Below, one piece after another: positions 8,977 through 18,182 of a DNA stretch of 64,000 nt. The DNA is from Endozoicomonas sp. SCSIO W0465. GTDB taxonomy: Bacteria > Pseudomonadota > Gammaproteobacteria > Pseudomonadales > Endozoicomonadaceae. Within the stretch, counting starts at the first letter, position 1, and each line of letters starts with the position of its first letter. The position numbers were made by a program, and so were the translations under genes. The notes beneath the pieces were generated by a model. It was not told the origin of the DNA and ran no database searches. It was given only the letters and a program-made list of their open reading frames with translations. Location of the stretch: positions 2,706,001 through 2,770,000 of the forward strand of contig NZ_CP092417.1 of the NCBI RefSeq assembly GCF_023716865.1. Reading direction: 5' to 3'.

Positions 8977-10433
8977 ATGCTTCCACTTTCTCCTAAACCA
9001 TGGTCAGAACTAACTTTTGGATGTGCTGATTTGGGCGATACTCGACGTACAAAACGACTTGTCAAAGTTGCTGCCGAGCTTTCAGCTCATACCGGTAATT
9101 CTTTGTCATCTTCATGCGAAGGTTATACCGCACTGGTAACTGGAGCTTACCGGCTGATTGAGAATGAGGCCGTAAAGCCTGAAGCAATAGCTGAGGCAGG
9201 CTTTCAGGCAACTGCCAAAATAGCGAGACAGTCTCGCCTACTTCTGGCTCTCGAAGATACAACAACCCTGGGTTATAAACATGCTGTCAGATCCGAGCTT
9301 GGTGATCTTGGAGGTCCTGAAGGCTCTAAAACCAGAGGATTCCACGTCCACTCTGTCTTCTTGGTTGATGCGGATACAGAGCGAAGCATTGGGCTTATTG
9401 ATCAAGAACGATGGGTTAGAGAGGACGTTCAGCGGGGGAAAAAGAACCAACGTCGTCAGCTACCTTACGAGGGAAAGGAAAGCTTTAAGTGGCAAAGAGC
9501 CTCTGAAAACACAGAACAAAGGATGGGGGGTAAAATGCCTGACATCATCAGTGTTTGCGACCGGGAGGCGGATATATACGAATATATGCACTACAAACTG
9601 GATAACCGACAGCGGTTTGTTGTAAGAGCTACACAAAACAGAATCCTGGTAGATGGCGAACTCTTATTATTTGATTCCTTAGCTCAGACTGAAGTGTTGG
9701 GGAAATATACGATAGTGGTTCCTCAAAAAGGAGGTAGAAAGAAGCGAAAGGCAACGCTGCAGGTCAAAAGAAAGAAGATGACAATACAGGCGCCGCAAAG
9801 GCCAGGCGGCAGGCCGGAACCGGTAACTATGAATATTGTGTCGGCTGAAGAGATTGGCAATGACTCCGAAGACCGTTTGCACTGGGTACTATTGACAACT
9901 GAAGATATTGAAACATTCGAAGACTGTCGCTCTATCATTCGATTTTACGAGCTCCGATGGCGAATAGAAGAGTTCCACAAGGCTTGGAAATCGGGAGCAG
10001 GAGTAGAAAGGCTTCGTCTGCAATCTCCGGATAACATTGAACGACTTGCGGTCATATTAATGTTTGTCGCTGTCAGACTAATGCAAATCCGTGAAGCATT
10101 AATGTTACCGAATGACAGGCAGCACAAAGACAGAAAGCTTTGGAGTGAAAAAACACTCGCGAATGAGGTGGTCAGTGATGATGAATGGCAGGTTCTCTGG
10201 CTAACCTATGAAAAAAAAGCGTTGCCCGATAAGCCGCCAACAGTCACTTGGCTGCTTCAAACGATTGCTCGGCTTGTTGGCTGCTTCAAACGATTGCTCG
10301 GCTTGGTGGTTGGGGTGATTCAAAGCATACAGGGCAGCCCGGCTGGTTAGTGGTATGGGAAGGCTGGGCGAAATTGCAGGATCGGGTAAAAACCTGGCAG
10401 ATAGCCCGGCAGTTCAGCGCTGGAGAGATGTGA
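8977..10433 (+). pseudogene. Tn5/IS50-like transposase with shifted C-terminus
   Basis: An IS4-family transposase close to the Tn5 type. It has LALEDTTTLGY with the first catalytic Asp, SVCDREADIYEY with the second (DRE), and the Y-x2-R-W-x2-E-x2-H-x-A-W-K motif (FYELRWRIEEFHKAWK) with the Glu. The start at 8977 (MLPLSPKPW) fits the family. A 29-bp tandem duplication at 10248-10305 shifts the frame, so the protein ends at 10350 with an aberrant tail. The expected tail (GGWGDSKHTGQPGW...), which matches the Tn5 C-terminal dimerisation region, is intact in the next frame up to 10433. The product probably lacks normal synapsis activity. Confidence 0.88.
10248..10305 (+). repeat. 29-bp tandem duplication in the IS50-like transposase
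   Basis: Two exact copies of a 29-bp unit beginning TTGGCTGCTTCAAACG lie head to tail at 10248-10276 and 10277-10305. Because 29 is not a multiple of three, the duplication changes the downstream frame. A single unit would give the normal Tn5-like C-terminus. Confidence 0.95.
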
Positions 10434-10488
10434 TCAAGAGTCAGCGCCATGTCTGGTGAGATCAGTTCCCGATATCAAATTGCAAAAC

Positions 10489-10501
10489 GTTATAACATAA
10501 C
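10489..10501 (-). promoter_or_regulatory. Zur-like operator
   Basis: GTTATAACATAAC is a near-perfect inverted repeat that matches the core of gammaproteobacterial Zur sites (GTTATA-N-TATAAC type). It lies 72 bp upstream of the His-rich gene at 8880 after the IS50-like element is removed, so it would control the zinc operon. It is the only such site I noticed with this quality. Recognition by Zur is inferred, not shown. Confidence 0.6.
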
Positions 10502-10604
10502 ACACATCGGATATCCAAAAGATCATGCCCAGCCTTCTACTTGACAAGATCAATTCGGAAACAGTCTGCTGAATTCAAAATTTGGACAGGTAAAAGCTGC
10601 CTGT

Positions 10605-10892
10605 CTAGACGTTAACACCAGTACCCGATTTTGCCGTCGTCTCAGGCAGTAATTTGTAGTCAGCAAGGCACTTGATAACACTTTCCCGATAACGAGGAGT
10701 ACTTCCCCCACAACAAAAACTTGATTTCTTATCCAGCGGGCAGCGGCGCACGACTGTCCATGAACCATAATTTTGCGGCTTGGGAAGGGAAGATTTTTGC
10801 CCGTTGCCGCCACTTTGCGTTGCATCAGCAGAACTGACCATCACCTCACTTACACAGCCACCGTCCTGCACCTTGGCTATTGTTGCTTGCAT
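10605..10892 (-). CDS. Small hypothetical protein downstream of giant gene 1
   Basis: A 95-residue, Cys-containing basic protein (CCGGSTPRYR near residue 60). I know of no family. It is supported by its position 21 bp after the stop of giant gene 1 on the same strand and by a ribosome site AGAGAGG 6 bp before the ATG. An overlapping frame at 10550-10825 lacks such a site. It is probably co-transcribed with gene 1. It could be a chaperone-like or accessory protein, but nothing in the sequence proves that. Confidence 0.5.
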   Translation of the reverse strand: MQATIAKVQDGGCVSEVMVSSADATQSGGNGQKSSLPKPQNYGSWTVVRRCPLDKKSSFCCGGSTPRYRESVIKCLADYKLLPETTAKSGTGVNV

Positions 10893-10913
10893 AATAACCT
10901 CTCTATTGATCAG

Positions 10914-13900
10914 TCACACATGGGCTTCAGTGAATTGGATAAACTCCTCATTTATTACTGTGTTAACCAGAGTCTGCCACTCGTTCGGATTGGCTGTTAA
11001 CTTACCTTTCAGTGCTTCCAGGCAGGCGGTTGAAATCAGGCCTGTCAATTCCTGCTTCAGCAGCGGATCGCTGACAGTGTCACCAAATACCTTGAGGAAA
11101 CTATCGTTAACCTGATTCTTGATGGCTAAATAGGCATCAAGCATGTTGCCAATTTTACTGTCGTCAAATCGATGGCATTGTACAGGCGACAGCAGATTGC
11201 TATTACTCCCGGACTCTATTGAAGCCATATCGCTGACACTGGATTTTGTTGATAGAAGATCAGTGATCACCTGATTTAATCGCCAGGTTTCATTATCATC
11301 CTCGGCAATCTGGCGTTCACTTATTGTCATTGAGAGCTGCTGGCGGGAGAAGGCTTCATCGGGGGCGCTGACTTTACAGTCATAAAGATAAGCAAATAAC
11401 TGCCAGGCCCGTTGGCTTATGGCAAAAGATGACCAGTCAGGCAGTTCTTTATTTACCTCGGTACCCGACATCTCGTCGATGTCCCGTAGCCACTGCGCGA
11501 CAAAGTCAGAGGATTGGTCCAACCCCATCGTATCCGGGGCATCAGCCAGTGACTTTATTATGCTGATCTGTTGATCAGGCGGCAGATTCATAAACTGTTG
11601 TCGGGTATTGTGGTAGTGCCCCATGTTCAGGGACTGTACCAGTGGATTAAGCTGAACCTCATCATTCACGGGAAAGGGTTGATGCAATTTCCCAACCTGC
11701 TCAGTGAGCAGCCGGTCAAAATCCTGCCTGTGATCTTTGTCACTGCTGCCACGCAGACCAAACCAGGCACTTAGAGTACTGCTTTCGTTTTGTGACCGTC
11801 TGTCCTGTAACTGCAAAACCTGATCCAGCACTTGTTGGCGGAAAGGCAGCGATAGTTCCCCGGATCCCCGGTTTTTAAGCTGATGTTGGGCCATGGCTTG
11901 CAACATGCATCGGGCGAGTTCAACCGATGGTGAACCGGTTGTTGTGGTTGTTGTTTTACCGGTGACGCTGTCGAAAAAAACGGATGACTGGCCATCGGCC
12001 CCGACAGCAACCTGGCGAACCGTTCCGTCACTGCGAAAAATATTTTCCGGGCTTTCATGCTCAACACCAAGCTCTGGTGAGGCTAGCACTGTCTGCAAAA
12101 AAGCGTTGGTGGGCGAGGCTCGATCCACTCCGGTGGTTTGCACAATAGCAATGTTCAACAGATCCCGGGGTTGCCAGCAAGGCGCGATCTCAGCTGCGGT
12201 AACCTCAGCCAGATATTGCAAATAGCCACTGAGTTCAGTATGCAGCTGACTGGCTACGCCTCTGCTACCTTCAAGTAATCTCATGCCGGGGGATTGTTCC
12301 AGCGGATCTCGGGACAGACTGGCCTGTTGGTTTAATCGGCTATCGTGATGAGGACCAATAGTACGAATTGGCCGATCGTTGAGCGCAGAGGCAACAATAT
12401 TGGCCAGGATCAGGCTGTCGTTGGTGGGAAATGATGCTGGTTTGAACGGACTGGTCTGATCTGTTGGCCCGGGTCTGAAGCTGTTCACTTCACCCACCTC
12501 CCGGGGCAATTCATTGTGGCTTGCTGGTCGGGTGGCTGTATTCTTCCGTCCGCCGTATTCAGCTAAACCAGCAAGCTGGCTACTGATGGCAGACCATACG
12601 CCCCGGTGCCTGCTGGCACCGGAGGAGAGAGGATTGCCGGGTTCGGGCTGATTGGTTAAATCAGGAATGGCATTATCGTCAGCCATCTCATTAAAGATAT
12701 GATCCTCACCGATTGGTTCTTTGGTGTTGTTCGTGTCGTCAATATCGGTCAGGTCACGCCGTTTTCTTGCTGGAGCATCCAAAAAATTGGAAAAATTGAA
12801 AGGCATCAAGGGCTGTTGCTCATATGCCTGAGGATTATCCAAACGAAAATGAAGATCATAACCAATTTGTTGGATTAGAGACGCCGCCACTAATGCAAAA
12901 CCAGAAAATTCTTTCACCATGCACAAATGCACTTCCAACTCTAATGCCAAGGTAGTTTGAGGCAATGGTTCAGGGTACGTCGCCAGTTTGTTGCAGGCAT
13001 TATTTACATTTATATTTAGCAAACCATAAACAGCACGTATCGTACCTAACTGTTTTGCCTCCCTCTCTGAGATCGTTTTACTTATTTCACTGATAGTAGA
13101 TTTTCTTTCGTTATAGTCTGAAGTATCCATACGCACTGTTCTCCTTATTTGATAAAGAAATTGACTTAAATTTTTTCTAAAATAAGTAGAACGAGAAGTT
13201 GGTAGACTACGCAACTCCGTAAAGATGTCTCTTTTTGGATTACCTGAATAGCGAGCAGATAGAATTGTCTCCCTTAATCCAAGGCAAGTAGAAAACACTT
13301 CCTTAAGTGTATCTATTGCTTTTTTACAAACCAGTTTTTTCTGGTTAAGTATTGTTTCTATCATCTGTTCCTTTTCTTTTTTGGCAATACTCCTGTTTTG
13401 CATAACTCTTGACATTAGATGACCAAGGTAATGTATCAAGCCATTTTTAGCATGTAGCATCTTCAACCCATACATTGCAAAACTGTTTATAAATATCCAG
13501 GGTGGATTGTTTTTTTGAAAAGCAGATTCCTTTGCGAAGTTTTGAGTGAATTTATTTCGATAATTGTTATGAACAGGTCCTTTATCTGAATTTGACCTAT
13601 AATTTAACCATTGATCAGCAAATTCTGCGACTGCTTTTTCCGAACTTGAAACTATAGTATTCGGATTCATTATCAGACTTCTTTTAAAGTACTCCCCAAT
13701 TTTCTTTAAGCCAATGGTTTGCCTGAACATATCTGCATTAATGTTTATAAGTCGCTTTGCATATTGGTAAACAAGTAATTTATCTGGAGTTAAGCCCGCA
13801 GGTGGGTTTGCTATTTGATTATTATCTAAAACAGATTTTTCTCTTTGTCCAATAACAGTCATTACGGGTATAAAATCTTCTGAAATACTCGGTATGTTTA

Positions 13901-15479
13901 TCTCCCTTTTCAAGACTCCATTATTTTCTTCAATAAAGTTTTTTACAGCATTATAGAGTGATTCTATCTGGCTATCCTTTGTTGCTGACTCTAAAATCCT
14001 GAGATACTGCCTGCCAAGTTCAGAATACGATTCTGCAACTAAATTATTTGATTCTTTATTTATTATTCTTCGAATTGTCTTTTCGTCAGCATTGGTTTGA
14101 TAAACTGTCCAGGGTAATGATGCTTCATCATCCTGGACAGTTTTTATCATGCTTATACTTTTATGCTGCCAATTCATCTTCAGAAAATCGGCAGCCAATA
14201 GCTGATGTAATACATTCAGTTCAAATAGTTGACTTAGGTAGACCATTTTATTCATGCCCGGAATTCTTGTTTCCCCTGAATATGCTGCCAGCATTCGACT
14301 CATTTCTTCATCAATTGCCTTCTGATAACCTGAGGCTATATCCCTTGCCACTGTCAAAAATTCAATAACTCTTTCCGTCAAACTATCAGAATTCAACCAA
14401 ATACTGGGGTCAAGCGTGGGGATAGGCAGAGACTGCCGAGTGGAAACTTCAGTAGAACTAACTACTGCCATTTGTCCGGAACGACTGATGATGTCAGTGA
14501 CCGGTATAGTATGCTTAACTGGAATGGCTGTACCTCCATCTATAAACGAAGGCGATATGTTAATCGTACCCATTTCCGGTGTTTGCTCTCTGGTCACCAT
14601 GCCTGCTTTGGTACCTGCGGTTTTCTCCGATCCCTCGCTTTGCCGGACAGAGTGTGTCGGAGTCACCAGGGAGACACCTGCTGAACTGACATGACTGCCT
14701 GTCGTGGCGTCAGCAGTTTGTTCATGAGCCTTGCTTTGCCGGGCAGCGGGTGTCGGGGTCGCCTGGGGAGTACCTGCTGAGCTGACATGACTGCCTGTCA
14801 TGGCCTCTCCGGTTTGTTCATGAGCCTTGCCTTGTCGGGCAGCAGGTGTCAGGGTCGCCAGGGGAGTACTTGCGGAGCTGGCATGACGGTCTTCCGTGGC
14901 GTCTGCGGTTTGCTTCTGTGGCTTGCTGTGACGGATAGAAGATGTCTGGATTGAAAGGTTTTTTGGTAATGCCGTCGTCTGTGTGTTTGATATATTGCCA
15001 ACGGCTTCTCGCAAAGTGGTGCTTTTTTGGTCGGGAGAGGCAGGTGCCACCGGAGTTTCCGACTGGATGGTTGCGGGACTGTGCGCAGTGCTTTGCAATG
15101 TCTCACTGGTATGGCCAGTAGAGTCGGCTTCTGGCATGCTCACTGATGGAGCGGGCAAGGTTTTGGTAACTGTTGACATTGGTGTGATGGTTGAAACAGT
15201 AGCATGTCCCGGATCGGTACACGGTCTCAGAACATGATTTATATAATCTTCCCGGTCTTGCTTATCCAGGTTCTGCTCAAGAAATGCCCGGAACTCGTCT
15301 AATTTCAAAAAGACGGTTTTGACTTGGCAGCCTCCATCTTCCCCCGAGTCAAGAAAAGAAAAAGCAATGTCATTTTTGAGTACTTTGTAAGACTGATAGT
15401 GCCCATTGGTATTATCTGCACCGGGTGAATCGAAGCGCCTTACGGGTGACGGGGCTACTGATAAACTGATTTTGTCCAT
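10914..15479 (-). CDS. Giant gene 1: 1521-residue protein of unknown function, effector candidate
   Basis: The start is taken at 15479 (MDKISLSV), with AAGAGA 8 bp before the ATG; an upstream in-frame start at 15533 has no such site. Layout: residues 1-90 globular; 90-370 rich in Ser, Thr, Pro and Ala, with three 32-residue repeats; 380-880 helical; an RKRRDL motif near 900; then a disordered Ser/Gly/Pro stretch; and a conserved C-terminal 450 residues (ESPENIFRSDGTVRQV, SVELARCMLQAMAQHQL). I see no signal peptide and no membrane segment. The C-terminal half is strongly similar to the fragments at 15616-22917, and the middle resembles the pieces at 1-5847. The middle is visibly richer in A/T than the C-terminal part. 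Size, disorder and the basic motif suggest an exported effector, but no known domain was recognised. Confidence 0.75.
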   Translation of the reverse strand: MDKISLSVAPSPVRRFDSPGADNTNGHYQSYKVLKNDIAFSFLDSGEDGGCQVKTVFLKLDEFRAFLEQNLDKQDREDYINHVLRPCTDPGHATVSTITPMSTVTKTLPAPSVSMPEADSTGHTSETLQSTAHSPATIQSETPVAPASPDQKSTTLREAVGNISNTQTTALPKNLSIQTSSIRHSKPQKQTADATEDRHASSASTPLATLTPAARQGKAHEQTGEAMTGSHVSSAGTPQATPTPAARQSKAHEQTADATTGSHVSSAGVSLVTPTHSVRQSEGSEKTAGTKAGMVTREQTPEMGTINISPSFIDGGTAIPVKHTIPVTDIISRSGQMAVVSSTEVSTRQSLPIPTLDPSIWLNSDSLTERVIEFLTVARDIASGYQKAIDEEMSRMLAAYSGETRIPGMNKMVYLSQLFELNVLHQLLAADFLKMNWQHKSISMIKTVQDDEASLPWTVYQTNADEKTIRRIINKESNNLVAESYSELGRQYLRILESATKDSQIESLYNAVKNFIEENNGVLKREINIPSISEDFIPVMTVIGQREKSVLDNNQIANPPAGLTPDKLLVYQYAKRLININADMFRQTIGLKKIGEYFKRSLIMNPNTIVSSSEKAVAEFADQWLNYRSNSDKGPVHNNYRNKFTQNFAKESAFQKNNPPWIFINSFAMYGLKMLHAKNGLIHYLGHLMSRVMQNRSIAKKEKEQMIETILNQKKLVCKKAIDTLKEVFSTCLGLRETILSARYSGNPKRDIFTELRSLPTSRSTYFRKNLSQFLYQIRRTVRMDTSDYNERKSTISEISKTISEREAKQLGTIRAVYGLLNINVNNACNKLATYPEPLPQTTLALELEVHLCMVKEFSGFALVAASLIQQIGYDLHFRLDNPQAYEQQPLMPFNFSNFLDAPARKRRDLTDIDDTNNTKEPIGEDHIFNEMADDNAIPDLTNQPEPGNPLSSGASRHRGVWSAISSQLAGLAEYGGRKNTATRPASHNELPREVGEVNSFRPGPTDQTSPFKPASFPTNDSLILANIVASALNDRPIRTIGPHHDSRLNQQASLSRDPLEQSPGMRLLEGSRGVASQLHTELSGYLQYLAEVTAAEIAPCWQPRDLLNIAIVQTTGVDRASPTNAFLQTVLASPELGVEHESPENIFRSDGTVRQVAVGADGQSSVFFDSVTGKTTTTTTGSPSVELARCMLQAMAQHQLKNRGSGELSLPFRQQVLDQVLQLQDRRSQNESSTLSAWFGLRGSSDKDHRQDFDRLLTEQVGKLHQPFPVNDEVQLNPLVQSLNMGHYHNTRQQFMNLPPDQQISIIKSLADAPDTMGLDQSSDFVAQWLRDIDEMSGTEVNKELPDWSSFAISQRAWQLFAYLYDCKVSAPDEAFSRQQLSMTISERQIAEDDNETWRLNQVITDLLSTKSSVSDMASIESGSNSNLLSPVQCHRFDDSKIGNMLDAYLAIKNQVNDSFLKVFGDTVSDPLLKQELTGLISTACLEALKGKLTANPNEWQTLVNTVINEEFIQFTEAHV
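14637..14924 (-). repeat. Three 96-bp coding tandem repeats in giant gene 1
   Basis: Three consecutive 32-codon units read K-(P/A)-(Q/H)-(K/E)-Q-T-...-S-S-A-...-T-P-...-R-Q-(G/S). They encode a Thr/Ala/Ser-rich linker and are followed by a decayed fourth unit. The in-frame length allows copy-number change without frameshift. Confidence 0.85.
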
Positions 15480-15615
15480 TATTCCGTTCTCTTGTTTGGC
15501 AAGACTGTTCAGGGCAGCGCATGGCGTTTGCACTCATACGCTCAGCCTGAACCGTCCGATGGTTAATATCTTGCAAAGCTTTGCACTGTGACAGTGGGCG
15601 TAATACTTGATGAAG

Positions 15616-16481
15616 TTATCCGCTTGAAAGTCCATTAAATTCGGCAAACTCTTCTTCAAGCACATTCTTGACCAGAGACTGCCAATGTTCAGTGCTTTCA
15701 GGCAACCTGCCTTTAAGTGCCTCCAGGCAAGCAATAGCAATCTGGCCAGTCAATTCCTGCTGCAGTTGCGGATCGTGAATCGTGTGACCGAATACCTGCA
15801 GAAATTCACCTTTAACCTGTTGCTTGATGGCTGAGTATGCATCCAGCATAGGGTCAATGTTGTCCCTGCTGAATCGGTGAGACTGTAAGGGTGGTTGCAG
15901 GTTTTTGACACTGCCCAACTCAATTGAGGCAGCTTCGCTGGCGCTGGGTACTACGGGCAAAAGCGCAGTGATCACCCGACTCACCGCCCGGGCCTCGTCA
16001 TTATCGTCAGTCATCTGCCGTTGATGAATGGCGGATGAAAGCTCTACTCGAGATAAAGCCTCTTTAGGGGCGCTGACCTTACAATCATAGAGATAGCTGA
16101 ATAATTGCCAGGCTCGCTGGCCAATGGCAAACGCAGACCAGTCCGGCACACTCTGATCGTTGTTGCCGCTATTCGTTGACAGTTTGCTCATATCGCTTTT
16201 CCACTGCGCCAGAAACTCCGTGGATTGATCCAGTCCCAGAAGGTCAGGCGCCTTGGCCAGTGACTGCAATATTGCCAGCTGTTGCTCTGGCAATAGCGCC
16301 ATAAACTGCTGTTGGGTAGCCTGATAATTCCCCCTATCGAGGGATTGTATCAACGGACTGGAATGAGGATGGGAATGGATAGTGTCAGGTAAAGGCTGAT
16401 GAGTTGTAGCAAACAGCTCCGACAAGCGCTTGTCAAACGGCTTTTCAGCGTTGTTTTCACTGAGGCCGAACCAATTACCTA
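15616..16481 (-). pseudogene. Giant gene 2, C-terminal fragment
   Basis: About 288 codons, ending ...EEEFAEFNGLSSG with stop TAA at 15616. The frame is open to the ISNCY-type insertion at 16482. Removing that element joins it perfectly to the fragment upstream: ...I-A-R-Q-L-G-N-W-F-G-L-S-E-N-N. It is similar throughout to the C-terminus of gene 1 (YLYDCKVSAP, ALKGKL). Gene 1 begins 136 bp downstream on the same strand, so the two are tandem paralogues. Confidence 0.85.
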
Positions 16482-18182
16482 GTTCTCGTCCAAAAACACA
16501 ACCAATTGAAAACTGTAGATTTTATCCTGAAAAATTAAGTGGAGCCCTACTGCTATCTGGCGACTAAACTTCCCAAGAGCAAGAAACATAAGGGATTGCC
16601 AAAAACAGAGGACTCCAAATGCGCAAAAAACGCAACCCGCAGTGTAGTATGGAACTCCATTACGTACCTCATGAAATCTGCTCCCAGCTTTCCGGTATCT
16701 CGCAATGGCTTGACGCCCATCCACAGTTCAATGACTGGATTTATGAGGACTTAAGTTCTGGTGATAAACAGAACACTGGGCGGAACGGACTATCAGCAGA
16801 ATCCGTTCTTCGTGCGGCACTCCTGAAACAGTATTTGAATTGTGATTATGACTACTTGTCGTTTGTTTTGATGGACTCCATGCTCTTTCGAGACTTTTGT
16901 CGCCTCGAACCAAACCAGCGCCCCAGTCGCTCCAGTTTGCATGGGCTCATCAGCCTTCTTACTGCATCTACATGGGAACGGATTAATAACTGTCAGCTAA
17001 TGACCGCTAAAGATCAGGGTATTGAAAAAGGGCGCACTGTGGCTATTGACAGCACAGTCACCGAATCGGATATCAAACCTCCTTGCGACAGTGATCTTTT
17101 AGCCAGTTCCGTTAAAGAAATTTGTCGGCTGCTGGAACGGGGACAAACACTGACAGCGACACCGCTTTATGAATATACCCATCACAACCGAGCCGTAAAA
17201 GATGCGGCCAGAAAATGCATCTACGCTGGCAAAGAAGAGCGGCATCAGCATTATAAAAAACTGCTGCAGTTGACCCGAAAATCCCGGAAGGTACTTATCG
17301 AAGCTACTGTCACGCTAGCAAACGCCCGTCAGCAGGGGCAGTGTCTCCTGGCTGATGATGCCGACAAGTGGCAGGCCGATGTGGATCACCTGTTACCCCT
17401 GGTGGATGCAATAGTCTCCCAGACAGAGCGCAGGGTCTTTAAGGGTGAAAAGGTGCCAGCCCAGGAAAAAGTGGTTAGCCTGTATGAACCCCATACGGAT
17501 ATCATCGTAAAAGACAGGCGGCAAGTACAGTATGGCCATAAACTGAACCTGGTTCAGGGAAAAAGTCGATTGATCCTGGACCTGGTTATTGAGGAAGGTA
17601 ACCCAGCGGATTCGGACCAATTCATTCCGATGATGGAAAGACAAAAAGAAATTTATGGTCGTGTACCTCGCCAGACAAGCGGTGACGGCGGATACGCGTG
17701 TCGCGCTAATTTGGAAAAAGCCAAGGCCATGGGAATCAGCGATGTAGCTTTTAATAAGAAGCGCGGACTTGAAGTCGAAGAGATGACTAAAAGTCAGTAT
17801 GTGTATAAAACGCTCTTTCGCTTCCGGGCAGGTATTGAAGCGGGAATTTCGTGGCTAAAGAGATGTTTTGGGCTATCACGTTGCCACTGCAAGGGTTCTG
17901 AGCGTTTTGATTCTCATTGCTGGTTATCGGTGGTCTGTTACAACCTGGTGATTCTGGCCAGACACCCGGCACCATCCTGATAGCCACCTCCACGCTACAT
18001 GAAAGTACCTTTCCAGCATGGTGGGAGGATGTTTTCTGCCTGCTTTTCGCGTTTTTCTCCAATATCCGTCCCAGATTAGAGAAAAAAAGGGAAGAGTTTT
18101 TGCGGCTCTCTGGAATTTCAGGAAATATCAAAACGCACGTACAATCTAATTATGATTGCCTGATGCGTTTTTGGACGAGAAC
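16482..18182 (+). mobile_element. ISNCY-type element, complete copy, in giant gene 2
   Basis: The terminal repeats are GTTCTCGTCCAAAAAC at the left and its complement at the right end. A 6-bp duplication TACCTA lies at 16476-16481 and 18183-18188. Length is 1701 bp. A second copy begins at 63381 with the same left end. The exact boundary could move by one or two bases because the flanks extend the repeat. Confidence 0.9.
16619..17980 (+). CDS. DDE transposase of the ISNCY-type element
   Basis: A 453-residue transposase. An N-terminal region (residues 40-110) resembles the DUF772-type domain with ESVLRAALLKQYL. AIDSTVTESDIKPP is the likely first catalytic Asp. A long insertion with basic helices follows, then QTSGDGGYACR with the second Asp and FRAGIEAGISWLKRCFGLSR with the Glu. 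The arrangement matches transposases annotated as ISNCY or IS1182-like; I am not certain which family name applies. The ATG is preceded by GAGGACTCCAA. The gene is complete, unlike the partial copy at the window end. Confidence 0.85.
   Translation: MRKKRNPQCSMELHYVPHEICSQLSGISQWLDAHPQFNDWIYEDLSSGDKQNTGRNGLSAESVLRAALLKQYLNCDYDYLSFVLMDSMLFRDFCRLEPNQRPSRSSLHGLISLLTASTWERINNCQLMTAKDQGIEKGRTVAIDSTVTESDIKPPCDSDLLASSVKEICRLLERGQTLTATPLYEYTHHNRAVKDAARKCIYAGKEERHQHYKKLLQLTRKSRKVLIEATVTLANARQQGQCLLADDADKWQADVDHLLPLVDAIVSQTERRVFKGEKVPAQEKVVSLYEPHTDIIVKDRRQVQYGHKLNLVQGKSRLILDLVIEEGNPADSDQFIPMMERQKEIYGRVPRQTSGDGGYACRANLEKAKAMGISDVAFNKKRGLEVEEMTKSQYVYKTLFRFRAGIEAGISWLKRCFGLSRCHCKGSERFDSHCWLSVVCYNLVILARHPAPS

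Larger units (their letters stand above)
8918..10444 (+). mobile_element. IS50/Tn5-like IS4-family element
   Basis: The ends CTGTCTCTTGATCACA (left) and its partner CTGACTCTTGATCACA (right, reverse strand) resemble Tn5 outside ends (CTGACTCTTATACACA). A perfect 9-bp duplication CGCCATGTC flanks it at 8909-8917 and 10445-10453, as for IS50. Length is 1527 bp. It sits between the Zur-like box and the small His-rich gene. Confidence 0.95.
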
